Shown piece after piece: positions 1 to 8,095 of a stretch of 64,000 nucleotides of DNA (position 1 is the stretch's first letter; each line of letters opens with the position of its first letter). Origin of the DNA: Gallintestinimicrobium propionicum. GTDB lineage: Bacteria; Bacillota; Clostridia; Lachnospirales; Lachnospiraceae. Under the pieces are notes generated by a model. It had not been told where the DNA came from, ran no database searches, and worked only from the letters and a program-made list of their open reading frames with translations. The stretch spans positions 1 through 64,000 of the forward strand of contig NZ_JAOQJY010000003.1 in NCBI RefSeq assembly GCF_025567525.1. The letters are read 5' to 3'. Made by a program: the position numbers and the translations under genes.

Positions 1-724
1 AACCCCAGCCGTACACATCTTTGAAAGTCTTATTCTTGTTCACGCCCTCGCCGTGCTGGGCAAGGTAAGCGGACGGAATGAGAATTTTTTCTTCTTTCAG
101 CTTGCTGGCGATCTGATACGGACCGTAGCCGTCAATCGTCATGGAAAAGATGCGCTTGACCACCTCTGCGGCTTCGGGGTCAACCAGCCATTGGTCTCTG
201 GCTTCGTTCCAGAGATAGCCGTAAATGACCGTGCCTGTGAGGTGCTTGCCGGACTTGCCTTTGGACTGGAAAGTGGAACGGATTTTACGGCTGGTGTCTC
301 TGGCATAATACTCGTTCATGATGTTGCGGAAAGGGGTAAAATCATCGTCCCCTCTGGCACTGTCCACGCCGTCATTGATGGCGATAAGGCGAACGCCACG
401 CTGACGCAGAATTTCCATAATCTGACCGACTTTCAGATAGTCACGACCCATGCGGCTCATGTCCTTGATACACAGGTACTCCACATTCCCGGCTTCAACC
501 TCTTTCATCATTGCCAAAAATCCGGGGCGGTCAAAGCAGGTGCCGCTAATGCCATCGTCTGTAAAATGGACAATGTTTGTAAAGCCCTGCCGTGCGGCGA
601 ATTCCTCCAACATTGCCTTTTGATTGGATATGGAATTGCTCTCACGCTGTTGGTCATCATCTTTGCCAAAGTCATCACGGCTCAATCGTTCGTACAGAGC
701 TGTGATTTTCTCGTTTTTTCTCAT
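1..724 (-). CDS. Large serine recombinase, N-terminal 241 residues (runs off the window)
   Basis: The minus-strand frame from ATG at 724 is open to the window edge and reads as the N-terminus of a Tn4451/TndX-like large serine recombinase. It begins MRKNEKITALYERLSRDD, with the catalytic serine in the YERLS motif. It continues through resolvase-domain motifs (DDGISG, KDMSRMGRDYLKVG, NDGVDS) into the start of the recombinase domain (KGKSGKHLTG, YGYLWN, DPEAAEVVKRIF). The ribosome binding site AAAGGAG sits 8 nt before the ATG. The gene lies at the right end of an element that extends beyond the window and is inserted in traG near position 812. The upstream traG frame runs in phase into this start without a stop. 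It presumably excises and integrates its own element. Confidence 0.9.
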   Translation of the reverse strand, partial: MRKNEKITALYERLSRDDFGKDDDQQRESNSISNQKAMLEEFAARQGFTNIVHFTDDGISGTCFDRPGFLAMMKEVEAGNVEYLCIKDMSRMGRDYLKVGQIMEILRQRGVRLIAINDGVDSARGDDDFTPFRNIMNEYYARDTSRKIRSTFQSKGKSGKHLTGTVIYGYLWNEARDQWLVDPEAAEVVKRIFSMTIDGYGPYQIASKLKEEKILIPSAYLAQHGEGVNKNKTFKDVYGWG

Positions 725-811
725 AGCTTGCGCTCCTTTCTTCGGTTTTAGGTTGTGTGTTCTAAGAGACTTCCCAACCGCTTGATTAAGAAGTCTTTTA
801 GAGCATACAAC

Positions 812-1471
812 ACCCGCCGCCAGCTTGTATTTTTTATACTGTCTGACCGCAAAGTGGTTCGGGTTCTCCTTTTCCAGCTCCTCAAACAGCAGGTCAACCG
901 CATTTTTAAAATTCTCATCATCTTCCCTTGCTTCACTGGCATCCACCAGATCAATCAGCATGGAAAAATTCTGTTCCTCCTCCGGTGCTTCGTACCAGAT
1001 ATATGCGATCAGGGCTGTATAATAGAGCTTTTCCGCTTTCACCCAGAAATCCTCAGAGGCTTGCTGTCCTTCCCCTTTGGTATTTACAATGATTGTGTTT
1101 ACGAGTTTCAGAATGTCCTTTTCGCTACGGATATAAGCGAAAGGATTGTAATGCATTGATTTTGCAAAGTTAATCGTGTTCAGCACCTTGATCCGGTAAT
1201 TATTCTTAGACAGCATTTTGCCACATTCCACGAGGACTGTGCCTTTGGGATCAGTCACAACGTAGGAACTGTGCATCTGCATGAGGTTCGGCTTAACAAA
1301 AAATCTGGTCTTGCCGGAACCGGAACCACCGATTACAAGTATGTTTTTATTTCTCGCATACTTCGGCTGTTTTGGTCTGCCCGACATCATAAGTCTCTCC
1401 GTTGCAGTTAATAATACGTTGTTCTCGAATACAGGATCAACATACGGTTCAATATCCTTGGCGGTTCCCCA
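812..1471 (-). pseudogene. TraG/VirD4 type IV coupling protein, middle fragment
   Basis: Minus-strand reading gives the Walker A region of a VirD4-like coupling ATPase (GGSGSGKTRF) preceded by WGTAKDIEPYVDPVFENN and followed by VTDPKGTVLVECGKML, ending at KYKLAAG. The 5' part is missing because an 8.5-kb element is inserted at 1471/1472; the N-terminus continues at 10001-10342. After KYKLAAG the sequence changes to the leader of the recombinase that starts at 724, so the 3' part (Walker B and the rest) is cut off by a second insertion. TraG normally couples the relaxosome to the conjugation channel. In this state it cannot be made. Confidence 0.88.
1469..1471. repeat. Right junction core (CCA) of the IME in traG
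   Basis: CCA on the plus strand (TGG on the coding strand, the Trp codon of GSARW/WGTAKD). It is matched at 10001-10003, and only this triplet is shared by the two junctions. Confidence 0.75.
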
Positions 1472-1575
1472 TGAAGCGTTTTGTCAAGTGCTTTTTAGAG
1501 TTATTGACGCAACATAGGCTCTTTTTTCCACGATAAAGCCCCACGCGGTCATACATGGGGCGGTGGGATTATGGT

Positions 1576-1621
1576 TGAAGTGGCGAAGTGGCAAAGTGGC
1601 AAGGTATCTGGGTTTTGCCAC
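1576..1621. repeat. AAGTGGC direct repeats with inverted partner near the IME end
   Basis: Three closely spaced copies of AAGTGGC (with variable joining bases) are followed by a GCCACTT in opposite orientation. AAGTGGCAA and TTGCCACTT form a 9-bp stem. The array lies between the IME right end and the 3' end of the primase gene. It could be a binding array for the recombinase or the replication protein, or simply a terminator for the primase gene. The sequence alone does not decide. Confidence 0.45.
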
Positions 1622-1636
1622 TTGGATTTTGCCAGT

Positions 1637-3514
1637 TCACTTTTTTAGGGCGTGATACCATGCTGCGCCGATACGCTTTGAGGTAATGCGTCCGTCAAGG
1701 TTTTTCTTTGCCGCCCGGACAGTACGGGCAGAAATCCCCGCGTCGGCTGCGGCTTTCTCTATGTCCTCGCTGGCAAGTTCTTTTCCGTCTGCCAGTAGGT
1801 CAAGTATCAGCTTTTCAGCCTGTTCGGTTTTGGTGGCGTTGTTGCCGCCCGCGCCGGACAGCAGCTCGTCGGCAGTTATATCATATTCGCCTATCCACTC
1901 AAAGCCTGTTTCCGGGTCAAGGCAAAAGGCAACGGGCTTTCCCTCCGGCGCAAGGGAAGATTTGTCGTGAATGATAACACGAACATTCGGCTCACGCTTC
2001 ACGCGCCCGATTAAAAGGACGCTCCTTGCTGCGGCTCTAAAGTCGATAGAACCTAAGCCCCTGTATGCGCTCTGTCCTCCGGCAGCTTTGTTGAGGTGTC
2101 CGATAAGGATAACGGCGCACCCGGTACGCTCTGCAACTTCGGCAAGGCGGCGAAAAATGGGGCGCACCTCGTTTGCTTTGTTCATGTCGGCTTTGTCGCC
2201 CATATACGCCTGTATGGGGTCAAGGATAATCAGACGCGCCCCGTTCTGTATGATTGCTTTCTCTATGCGCTCGTCGGACAGGGTAAGCTCCCGTTTTGCT
2301 TCATCAATCACAAGCACCCGGTCAAGGTCTGCGGCGGCTTCTATCAAGCGGGGCTTGACGGTATCGCCCAAACCGTCCTCGGCGGTCTGATAAATCACTT
2401 GAAACGGCTGTATAGGCTTCATGCCCGGAAGCGTCCCGCCAGTGGTACAGGCAGCGGCAAGGCGCAGCGCAAAGGTGGTCTTGCCCTCGCCGGGGTTGCC
2501 CTGTACTATGGTTACTTTCCCAAAGGGGATATACGGCTCCCATAGCCATTCAACGGTCTGTGTGTCAACCTCGCTCATGCGGATAATCTCAACGGTTTCT
2601 TCCTGTGGCGGTTCTTTCAATCCATAGACAGCTTCCCGCAGATATTTCCCGTCTGTGATTTCGCCCCGGCGCGTCTGCACCTCGTTCCAGTCTTTGAAAA
2701 GAGGGATAAGGCGGTGGACGGTCAAGCCCTCCGGCATAAGCTCCACAAGGCGGCTGCAAGCGTCGTTTCCGGCTTTGTCGCTGTCAAGGCAGAGATATAC
2801 GGTCTTGATGTTCGGGCGGTCAGAGAGAAAGCGCATAAGGGCTTTATCTCCCACGCCACCCAGCGCAAGATAGCTTTGCTTCTGCCAGTCCTTTTTGAAC
2901 AGGCAGAGAAAAGATAAGAGGTCAATAGGGGCTTCAAAGACAAACAACCTTTCGCCCTCGCCCCGGTAGCAGAAGTTAAAGGCTTTATCGCTGCCTTTCA
3001 CATCAAGCCGGAAGTTCCCGGCTGTGCCGCGCTGATGAGCGTAGCGTGGTACTCCGTCCTCGTCCCGTCCCACAAATATGGCGTTATGGTGGGCGGCTTC
3101 CTCGTAAATATCCCCGGTGGAAAAGAAAAAGCCCGACACATCTTCATCAATGTGGCGGGCGGCTGTGAGGTAGTTCCTCGCTATGCGGTTGTCGGAGCTG
3201 CGGGGCGGCAGTCGGAAGTCAGAAAAGGACGCAGGGCTTGGTCTGTCCGGCGGTGGTGCTGCGCCTTTTTCTCCTGTCAGCAGTTCTACGGCTTCGGTAA
3301 AGCTCTTACCGAAAAACTCCATGACAAAATCAATGGGTGCGCCGCCTTTGCTTTGGCTGTGCCTGTACCATTTGTTTCCCCGGATAGTCAAGCTGTCGTG
3401 CCGTTTCCAACGGTATTCCTGTCCGGCGCGGGTAAGCTGCTCGCCCCGTCCTTGAAGAAAAGAAACAAGGTCGGCTTGGTTGGCTCGGTCTATTTGTTCT
3501 TGGGTGTAATACAT
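1637..3514 (-). CDS. Primase-helicase fusion: CHC2-like/DUF3991, Toprim and RepA-type AAA ATPase
   Basis: A 625-residue protein, probably the IME replication protein. The first ~90 residues resemble the zinc-finger-like start of DnaG-type and DUF3991 proteins (RGNKWYRHSQSKGGAPIDFV). Residues ~180-260 carry a Toprim-like block (FVFEAPIDLLSF, then YLCLDSDKAGN). From ~330 there is a RepA/RecA-type ATPase with Walker A GNPGEGKTTFA, Walker B-like RLIILDPIQAYMG and a GHLNKAAGG motif. The C-terminal ~60 residues look like a winged helix (LLADGKELASEDIEKAA). The start is the ATG at 3514; the gene follows the relaxase by 16 nt, so they are likely co-transcribed. Priming and unwinding of the transferred or excised circle is the inferred job. 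Confidence 0.85.
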   Translation of the reverse strand: MYYTQEQIDRANQADLVSFLQGRGEQLTRAGQEYRWKRHDSLTIRGNKWYRHSQSKGGAPIDFVMEFFGKSFTEAVELLTGEKGAAPPPDRPSPASFSDFRLPPRSSDNRIARNYLTAARHIDEDVSGFFFSTGDIYEEAAHHNAIFVGRDEDGVPRYAHQRGTAGNFRLDVKGSDKAFNFCYRGEGERLFVFEAPIDLLSFLCLFKKDWQKQSYLALGGVGDKALMRFLSDRPNIKTVYLCLDSDKAGNDACSRLVELMPEGLTVHRLIPLFKDWNEVQTRRGEITDGKYLREAVYGLKEPPQEETVEIIRMSEVDTQTVEWLWEPYIPFGKVTIVQGNPGEGKTTFALRLAAACTTGGTLPGMKPIQPFQVIYQTAEDGLGDTVKPRLIEAAADLDRVLVIDEAKRELTLSDERIEKAIIQNGARLIILDPIQAYMGDKADMNKANEVRPIFRRLAEVAERTGCAVILIGHLNKAAGGQSAYRGLGSIDFRAAARSVLLIGRVKREPNVRVIIHDKSSLAPEGKPVAFCLDPETGFEWIGEYDITADELLSGAGGNNATKTEQAEKLILDLLADGKELASEDIEKAAADAGISARTVRAAKKNLDGRITSKRIGAAWYHALKK

Positions 3515-3530
3515 AAAATTTCAACTCCTT

Positions 3531-5039
3531 TCAGCGGTCTATATCATGCCGCTTGGTACGGTTCTGTGTCTGCTCCGGCTGCTCGGCTCTCAGCGCAATA
3601 TCAACGCACTTGCGTATCTTCTGAAGCTCGGCAACCTCGGCGCGGGTAGCTTTCAATTTGGTGTAGTCGGTATCTCTCTGCTCTTTGAGGTCGGCGTATT
3701 CCTGTTTCCATTTGGAGATAGGCAGCGTCTTTGTATCTGTCAGATTTGCATGGAGATAGCGGCTTGCTGCATTCCATAAGGTTAGCTCGGCGCGGTGGGT
3801 TTCCTCATACTTATCCCGTTTGTTCGTCCAGCCGTTTTTCAGCTTTTTCAGTTCTGCATGAATGGGCTTGTACTGCAAATAATTCTCGCCGTTCTCTATC
3901 AGCTTTTGCAGCTCTTTCATGCGCTGCTCGGCGGCTTTCATTCCCTCCCGGATTGAAAAGGCTTCATCACTGACAGAGGAAAGAGAAGCGTCCAACTCGT
4001 CAAGGGTAGAGATACCATGCTCCGCAAGATAATTCGCCGCCTGTGATATGGTTTTCAGTTCGTCGGCTGCGTGTTGGTGCTGCCAGCTCTGCGAATACTT
4101 CCGGCTCTTTTCCCTCTGAACGCCCAAATACTTCATCAGAAGATTTGCAAGGTTCGGAGATTTTGGCGGTTGTTGTTTTCTTGGGGAAGTTTCCCACGCC
4201 GCAAGCAGTCCGGCAATCCATTCTTTGAGGTTGCCGATCTGCGCCCGGATTTCCTTTATCAGTCTGTTTGATTTGCGGATAGCCCGGTTCAGTTCGCCTT
4301 TCTCGGTGGCTATGCCTTTCTTCTCCATTTGACAGGCGGCTACGCCCATGTGGACAGTAGGTATCTCGTCAATTCCTCTCTCGGCGTTGCTGCGGTGGTC
4401 GATACGCTCTGTGCTTCCGGCGCGTTCAAGATAGCTGTTTGAAATATCAGCCCACGCTTTGCGCCACAAGAGGGCGTTGCCTTTGTCGTTCCAGCCTGTG
4501 AGGTCAACCTTGTGGGTCTTGTATCTGCCATTCGGCAAGCGTATGCGCTCCCCGTTTTCATCAAGGTCATATTCCTTTTTAGACTTCGCCGCCCACGCGC
4601 CGCGCTCGTCAAGTGGTCGCATGGTCAGCATGATATGACAATGGGGGTTGCCGCTGTCGGTGTCATGGATAGCAAAATCCACGCACATTCCTTTAGAAAC
4701 AAATTGAGAGGAACAGTATTCCCGGACAAGCCGTATCTGTTCCTCTCGTGATAATTCTATGGGGAGTGCTGCGTCAATCTCACGCGCAAGCTGGGCGTTC
4801 CCGGCTTTCTCATAAAGTTCCACGCTGTTCCATAGGGTAGAACGGTCAGAGAAAGAGGGCGGGGCATGGGGCGGCAGCATGATTTCGGTATGGACAACGC
4901 CGCCTTTGCGGGTGTAGTCGTGGGTCATTCCGTCCCACTCGTTTGTCAGCTTTTCGCCGCTTCGGTAGGCGGCTGCGGCAACTGCTGATTTGCCTTTGCC
5001 CCGACTGACTATGCTGATGTTACAATGGTAAATGGCTAT
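3531..5039 (-). CDS. mobA: MobA/MobL family relaxase (MOBQ), probable ATA start
   Basis: Nicks oriT and leads the DNA strand during mobilization. The N-terminus AIYHCNISIVSRGKGKSAVA is the MobA/MobL signature, with the AAYRSGE motif after it and the metal-binding histidine triad region (CVDFAIHDTDSGNPHCHIMLT) near residue 130. The C-terminal half is charged and coiled-coil-like. Homologues start MAIYHCNIS. Here the start position is ATA (5039-5037), placed 6 nt after a perfect GGAGGTG. No ATG, GTG or TTG lies at a sensible distance: the GTG in frame is part of the Shine-Dalgarno itself. A longer frame to 5192 exists but its extra N-terminus has no family character. oriT lies just upstream at 5244-5278. 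Confidence 0.87.
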   Translation of the reverse strand: MAIYHCNISIVSRGKGKSAVAAAAYRSGEKLTNEWDGMTHDYTRKGGVVHTEIMLPPHAPPSFSDRSTLWNSVELYEKAGNAQLAREIDAALPIELSREEQIRLVREYCSSQFVSKGMCVDFAIHDTDSGNPHCHIMLTMRPLDERGAWAAKSKKEYDLDENGERIRLPNGRYKTHKVDLTGWNDKGNALLWRKAWADISNSYLERAGSTERIDHRSNAERGIDEIPTVHMGVAACQMEKKGIATEKGELNRAIRKSNRLIKEIRAQIGNLKEWIAGLLAAWETSPRKQQPPKSPNLANLLMKYLGVQREKSRKYSQSWQHQHAADELKTISQAANYLAEHGISTLDELDASLSSVSDEAFSIREGMKAAEQRMKELQKLIENGENYLQYKPIHAELKKLKNGWTNKRDKYEETHRAELTLWNAASRYLHANLTDTKTLPISKWKQEYADLKEQRDTDYTKLKATRAEVAELQKIRKCVDIALRAEQPEQTQNRTKRHDIDR

Positions 5040-5243
5040 GGGTATCACCTCCAGTATAGCGGATATAAAACTTGTGGAAAATGAATAGCTTGCGTAGCAA
5101 GGTGTTCGGTTTCCGCAAGTACACAAAAGGGTAGACAGCGCAAGCTGTCGCAGGGGAAGTGTAGCGTCCCCTGTCTGCGGCAAAGCCGCCAATCGTAGCG
5201 CGGGGTAAAATCCCTGTGCTTAAGATAAAGCCCTCGGCAGAGC

Positions 5244-5278
5244 GCACACGCCCGTTAGGGTGTATAAGTGCGCCCTTA
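5244..5278 (+). other. oriT: oriT (origin of transfer) with nic-type site
   Basis: The plus strand has ATAAGTGCGCCCTTA at 5264-5278, which matches from memory the nic region shared by RSF1010-like and pIP501-like MOBQ origins (TAAGTGCGCCCT). Directly 5' of it is an inverted repeat, ACACGCCC-GTTA-GGGTGT, with one bulged base, as expected for the relaxase recognition hairpin. It lies between the relaxase and the DUF3847 gene. The exact nicked bond is inferred from the family, not seen. Confidence 0.82.
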
Positions 5279-5291
5279 GTGTCTAAGGGAT

Positions 5292-5588
5292 TTATTCAGC
5301 GTTCCCGTTCTCGGCTCGTTTTTTCAGATATTCCCGTACCAGCTCACTCGTCAGTGCAAACCTAAGAAGTGCTGCGGCTTCCTCGTCGCTCATGTTCTTT
5401 GCTTCCGGCACAATGCTTTCAAAGACTGCGCCTCGGACAATAAGGCGGTGGCTGCGTGTCCGGCGTTCCTCTTGCGACAGCTTTTGCCGCAGCACCTTTT
5501 CCCGGTTCTCAAACTGCCGGATTTTCTTTTTTCCGTCCTCGATTTCGGCTTGCAGTTCCTCGCGGGTTTTCTCTCTTGGCTTTGTCAT
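5292..5588 (-). CDS. DUF3847 family protein, likely mobilization accessory
   Basis: A 98-residue, highly charged, mostly helical protein (TKPREKTREELQAEIEDG..., then RTRSHRLIVRGAVFE and a C-terminal EYLKKRAENGNAE). DUF3847 proteins are regularly encoded next to MobA/MobL relaxases, and this one lies immediately beyond oriT. The start at 5588 (MTKPREK) is preferred over the upstream ATG at 5612 because AAAGGAG is correctly spaced before it. A MobC-like role at oriT is an inference from position and size. Confidence 0.72.
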   Translation of the reverse strand: MTKPREKTREELQAEIEDGKKKIRQFENREKVLRQKLSQEERRTRSHRLIVRGAVFESIVPEAKNMSDEEAAALLRFALTSELVREYLKKRAENGNAE

Positions 5589-5700
5589 GGTTGATCGCTC
5601 CTTTCTGCTCATAGCATAGAAAAGAGCAGCCGTTTTTGTGTGAAAAAGGCTGCTCTCATTGAATTATTTGGTTTGTATTTATATCGGTAACTACGAAAAC

Positions 5701-6723
5701 TTATTGACTTATGCTTTCTAAAGGGAAAGTAACACTCCAATTTCCTTCGATATGTGTATCGCTCGTAACAAAATATCCATATACTTTATATTGGGTTAAA
5801 TCAACATCTGACAAATCATAAACATATTCCACATACCGTTCTTGATGTTCACTATCAGTAGAAAATGCAATATTTGCGATACAGTGGATTTCCTCTCCTT
5901 TGTCATTTTTGAAATAGATATAGCCATGATTATCCGTTTCTAAACTATCCTCGTACTTGACTTGTATATGCAATTTCCCATCCACATATCCCATGGCTGT
6001 AATATCTACCTCAGCAATAGGGGAACACAGAATACCTGTTGTTTTCAATGCCTGAAAATTGTTTTCCATTTCATTGTAGTTTGTTCCCCCACCACCCCAA
6101 ATTTGAGTCGGGGTAATTGTTTTTGGTGTAGCACTAATTTGGGTCAAATCCAAATCTGTCAATATCGCATCATATTCCTGCTTATTGCTCAGCATTTCTC
6201 GGACACAAAAAGTAATTTTCTCACCAATAATGTCTTTTTCATTCCATTGTGATATAGAAATTAGGAAAGTGGCGGTTTTTGTTTCGGTGTCATAGCTTAT
6301 ATTTTCACACGAACTGCTACAATCAAAAGGTGTATTGATACTAAAGCTATCAAACAAATCTGTCGTTTCATCAATTCTATCTCCGTCAATATCTTGTACG
6401 GAAATAAAAATCTTTGCTTCGCTACCCTCAACATAAGCCGAAATTACTTCAAACTTAATCCCATTATCCTCGCAGGACATACTAACAGGCTTTAACTTTT
6501 GGGCAATTGCCGGAGATACCTTGTAGAGTAGATTATAAGCTGGTCCAAAATCTGCTGCCGCTAATGCTGGAACAGACATGGTAAAAACAAGGAGCAAACT
6601 GGCTACCATAGCTCCCCATTTAATCCAAATGGGCTTCTTGACCTTTTTCTTATAGTTAAGGGCTTCGTCAATGTATTTGTTGTCAAGCTCGCTCATAGCG
6701 TCGGAAAACTTCTTTGCGTTCAT
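5701..6723 (-). CDS. DUF4179-type membrane anti-sigma factor
   Basis: A 340-residue protein. Residues 1-32 are a cytosolic N-terminus (MNAKKFSDAMSELDNKYIDE...) that would hold the sigma factor. A single membrane helix spans ~33-58 (WGAMVASLLLVFTMSVPALA), followed by an extracytoplasmic domain of the DUF4179 type. Its start overlaps the sigma gene stop by 4 nt (ATGA), so the two are translationally coupled. It should sequester the sigma factor until an outside signal releases it. The signal is unknown. It is cargo of the IME rather than a transfer gene. Confidence 0.8.
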   Translation of the reverse strand: MNAKKFSDAMSELDNKYIDEALNYKKKVKKPIWIKWGAMVASLLLVFTMSVPALAAADFGPAYNLLYKVSPAIAQKLKPVSMSCEDNGIKFEVISAYVEGSEAKIFISVQDIDGDRIDETTDLFDSFSINTPFDCSSSCENISYDTETKTATFLISISQWNEKDIIGEKITFCVREMLSNKQEYDAILTDLDLTQISATPKTITPTQIWGGGGTNYNEMENNFQALKTTGILCSPIAEVDITAMGYVDGKLHIQVKYEDSLETDNHGYIYFKNDKGEEIHCIANIAFSTDSEHQERYVEYVYDLSDVDLTQYKVYGYFVTSDTHIEGNWSVTFPLESISQ

Positions 6724-7280
6724 ATAAAGACCTCTCTTTCAATTAAATATTGTTTCATCTTTTCGCGGATACGGGTCAGCCGGACAGAGACATTTTTCTC
6801 TGAAAGCCCCACAACCTCGGCTATGTCTTTGTAGCTGTCAGAAAACCAATAGCGGCGCATGAAAATAACGCGGTTTTCAGTAGTCAGCGTATCTAAAAAA
6901 CTTTCAATGATACGGGCTAATTCTTTAGCTTCAATTTCTGCTTCTACTGTGTGAGTATCTGCTACATAGGTTTCAATTTCCTCCAAAGCAATCGTGTAAT
7001 GGCTGCTTCGTTTGGCTGCTTCCTTTCTCCAATAAATTTTGATTGAAATGTTCCGAACGATTTTCAGAACATAGGATAAAAGTGGGTTAGGTCGTGCAGG
7101 GGGAATAGTGTTCCATACACCTAAATAAGCGTCGTTTACACATTCCTCTGCGTTCTGCCTACTTCCTACGATATGATAGGAAAGATTGTGGCAGACTGTT
7201 CCGTATTTTATATCCAACTCCCGTATGCCTTGTTCTGAACGTTCAAAAAACATTTCTATGATTTTTTCATCCTCTATCAT
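6720..7280 (-). CDS. ECF-type RNA polymerase sigma factor
   Basis: A 186-residue sigma-70 family protein. Region 2 is seen at ~20-75 (ELDIKYGTVCHNLSYHIVGS, AEECVNDAYLGVWNTIPP), and region 4 helix-turn-helix at ~130-180 (LTTENRVIFMRRYWFSDSYK, DIAEVVGLSEKNVSVRL). It is followed directly by its anti-sigma partner. A good sigma-A promoter lies upstream (7331-7359), so basal expression does not depend on the ECF factor itself. Targets are unknown. The start at 7280 has GAGGAGG about 8 nt upstream. Confidence 0.88.
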   Translation of the reverse strand: MIEDEKIIEMFFERSEQGIRELDIKYGTVCHNLSYHIVGSRQNAEECVNDAYLGVWNTIPPARPNPLLSYVLKIVRNISIKIYWRKEAAKRSSHYTIALEEIETYVADTHTVEAEIEAKELARIIESFLDTLTTENRVIFMRRYWFSDSYKDIAEVVGLSEKNVSVRLTRIREKMKQYLIEREVFI

Positions 7281-7330
7281 TGCACCGCCTCCTCTCCGGC
7301 TTCACCTATATACTACGGTTTTAACGACGA

Positions 7331-7359
7331 ATACTACATCAAATCTCAAACTTTTTCAA
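7331..7359 (-). promoter_or_regulatory. Sigma-A-like promoter of the sigma/anti-sigma pair
   Basis: Minus strand TTGAAA (7359-7354), 17-nt spacer, TAGTAT (7336-7331), about 50 nt upstream of the sigma-factor ATG. Confidence 0.6.
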
Positions 7360-7363
7360 AAAA

Positions 7364-7666
7364 TTATACCACACTTCGCGTGAGATTGCTTGCGTTAGCT
7401 TTCGCCGCTTCGCTGGCGGCTCTCCGGCGTTGCTCATTGTATGGGGCGGTCAGACGGAAAGAGAAACGCCCCTTTGCAATATCAAACTCCATGCAGCCTG
7501 TTTCGTGGTCTGTGTCGGTCTGGTAGCACTCGTCGGGGTACTGCTCGGCATAAGCGGCAAGCCGCTTTTTGAGGTTGGTGTTGTGGGTGCGGATATGGAT
7601 AAGGGGGTCTTTCTCGTCAAACCATATATCGGTGGTCTTTTCCTGTTTGGTAAGCCCTGTTCTCAT
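7364..7666 (-). CDS. Conserved hypothetical protein of Clostridia mobile elements
   Basis: A 100-residue protein (begins MRTGLTKQEKTTDIWFDEKD). Its sequence IHIRTHNTNLKKRLAAYAEQ followed by a FDIAKGRFSFRLTAPY segment is one I associate with short proteins carried by ICEs and IMEs in gut Clostridia, but I know of no assigned function. No membrane segment or known catalytic motif is seen. The ATG has AAAGGAGCTTGC upstream. It ends just before the sigma-factor promoter. Confidence 0.7.
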   Translation of the reverse strand: MRTGLTKQEKTTDIWFDEKDPLIHIRTHNTNLKKRLAAYAEQYPDECYQTDTDHETGCMEFDIAKGRFSFRLTAPYNEQRRRAASEAAKANASNLTRSVV

Positions 7667-7760
7667 GCAAGCTCCTTTCTGCGTCCCTGTTACGCAATAG
7701 GGGTGTTTTTCGGGTGTTTTCCTCGGCTCTTGACTTGGGGAAAACTGCGTTTTTGACGAT

Positions 7761-7797
7761 AAAAACCGCCCAAACGGGGAATGTATCGTCGGGGCGG
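7761..7797 (-). terminator. Terminator after the tnpW gene
   Basis: Minus-strand CCGCCC and GGGCGG form a stem followed by TTTTT. It lies immediately 3' of the TnpW reading frame. Confidence 0.5.
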
Positions 7798-7800
7798 CTG

Positions 7801-8016
7801 TTATCGCAAGATTTCTGTTTTTTCCGGCTCTTGACCGTCAGACGCAGAAAAACGCAGACTGTCGGCAAGTATCGTTTTCAGCAGCTTGTCGGAGAATGTT
7901 TCTGTGGCGTTGTGGTTAAAAAACAGCTCCGCAACAATGGTCTGCCCGTTTCTCTGTGTCGTGATAACTCCGTCCGGTTTGGTCGGTGGGGTGGGTGTTC
8001 CTTTCTTTTCTGTCAA
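7801..8016 (-). CDS. tnpW: Transposon-encoded TnpW family small protein
   Basis: A 71-residue protein with a TTG start preceded by AAAGGAG. It begins (M)TEKKGTPTPPTKPDG and continues TTQRNGQTIVAELFFNHNATE, the pattern of TnpW proteins that sit beside large serine recombinases in Tn4451-like elements. Function is not established. Placement directly after the recombinase gene supports the call. Confidence 0.75.
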   Translation of the reverse strand: MTEKKGTPTPPTKPDGVITTQRNGQTIVAELFFNHNATETFSDKLLKTILADSLRFSASDGQEPEKTEILR

Positions 8017-8040
8017 TAGGTTACTCCTTTCTCCGGGCGT

Positions 8041-8074
8041 AAAAAAGGGACTTCCCGTAGTTCGGAAAATCCCT
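8041..8074 (-). terminator. Terminator after the IME serine recombinase
   Basis: Minus-strand AGGGATTTTCCG ... CGGGAAGTCCCT hairpin (with wobble pairs) followed by TTTTTT, 20 nt beyond the recombinase stop. Confidence 0.65.
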
Positions 8075-8095
8075 CTATGATGTTGCTATTCTGTT

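Noticed and set aside
53..751. Plus-strand 232-residue frame
   Set aside because: It is opposite the recombinase, whose catalytic motifs read clearly on the minus strand.
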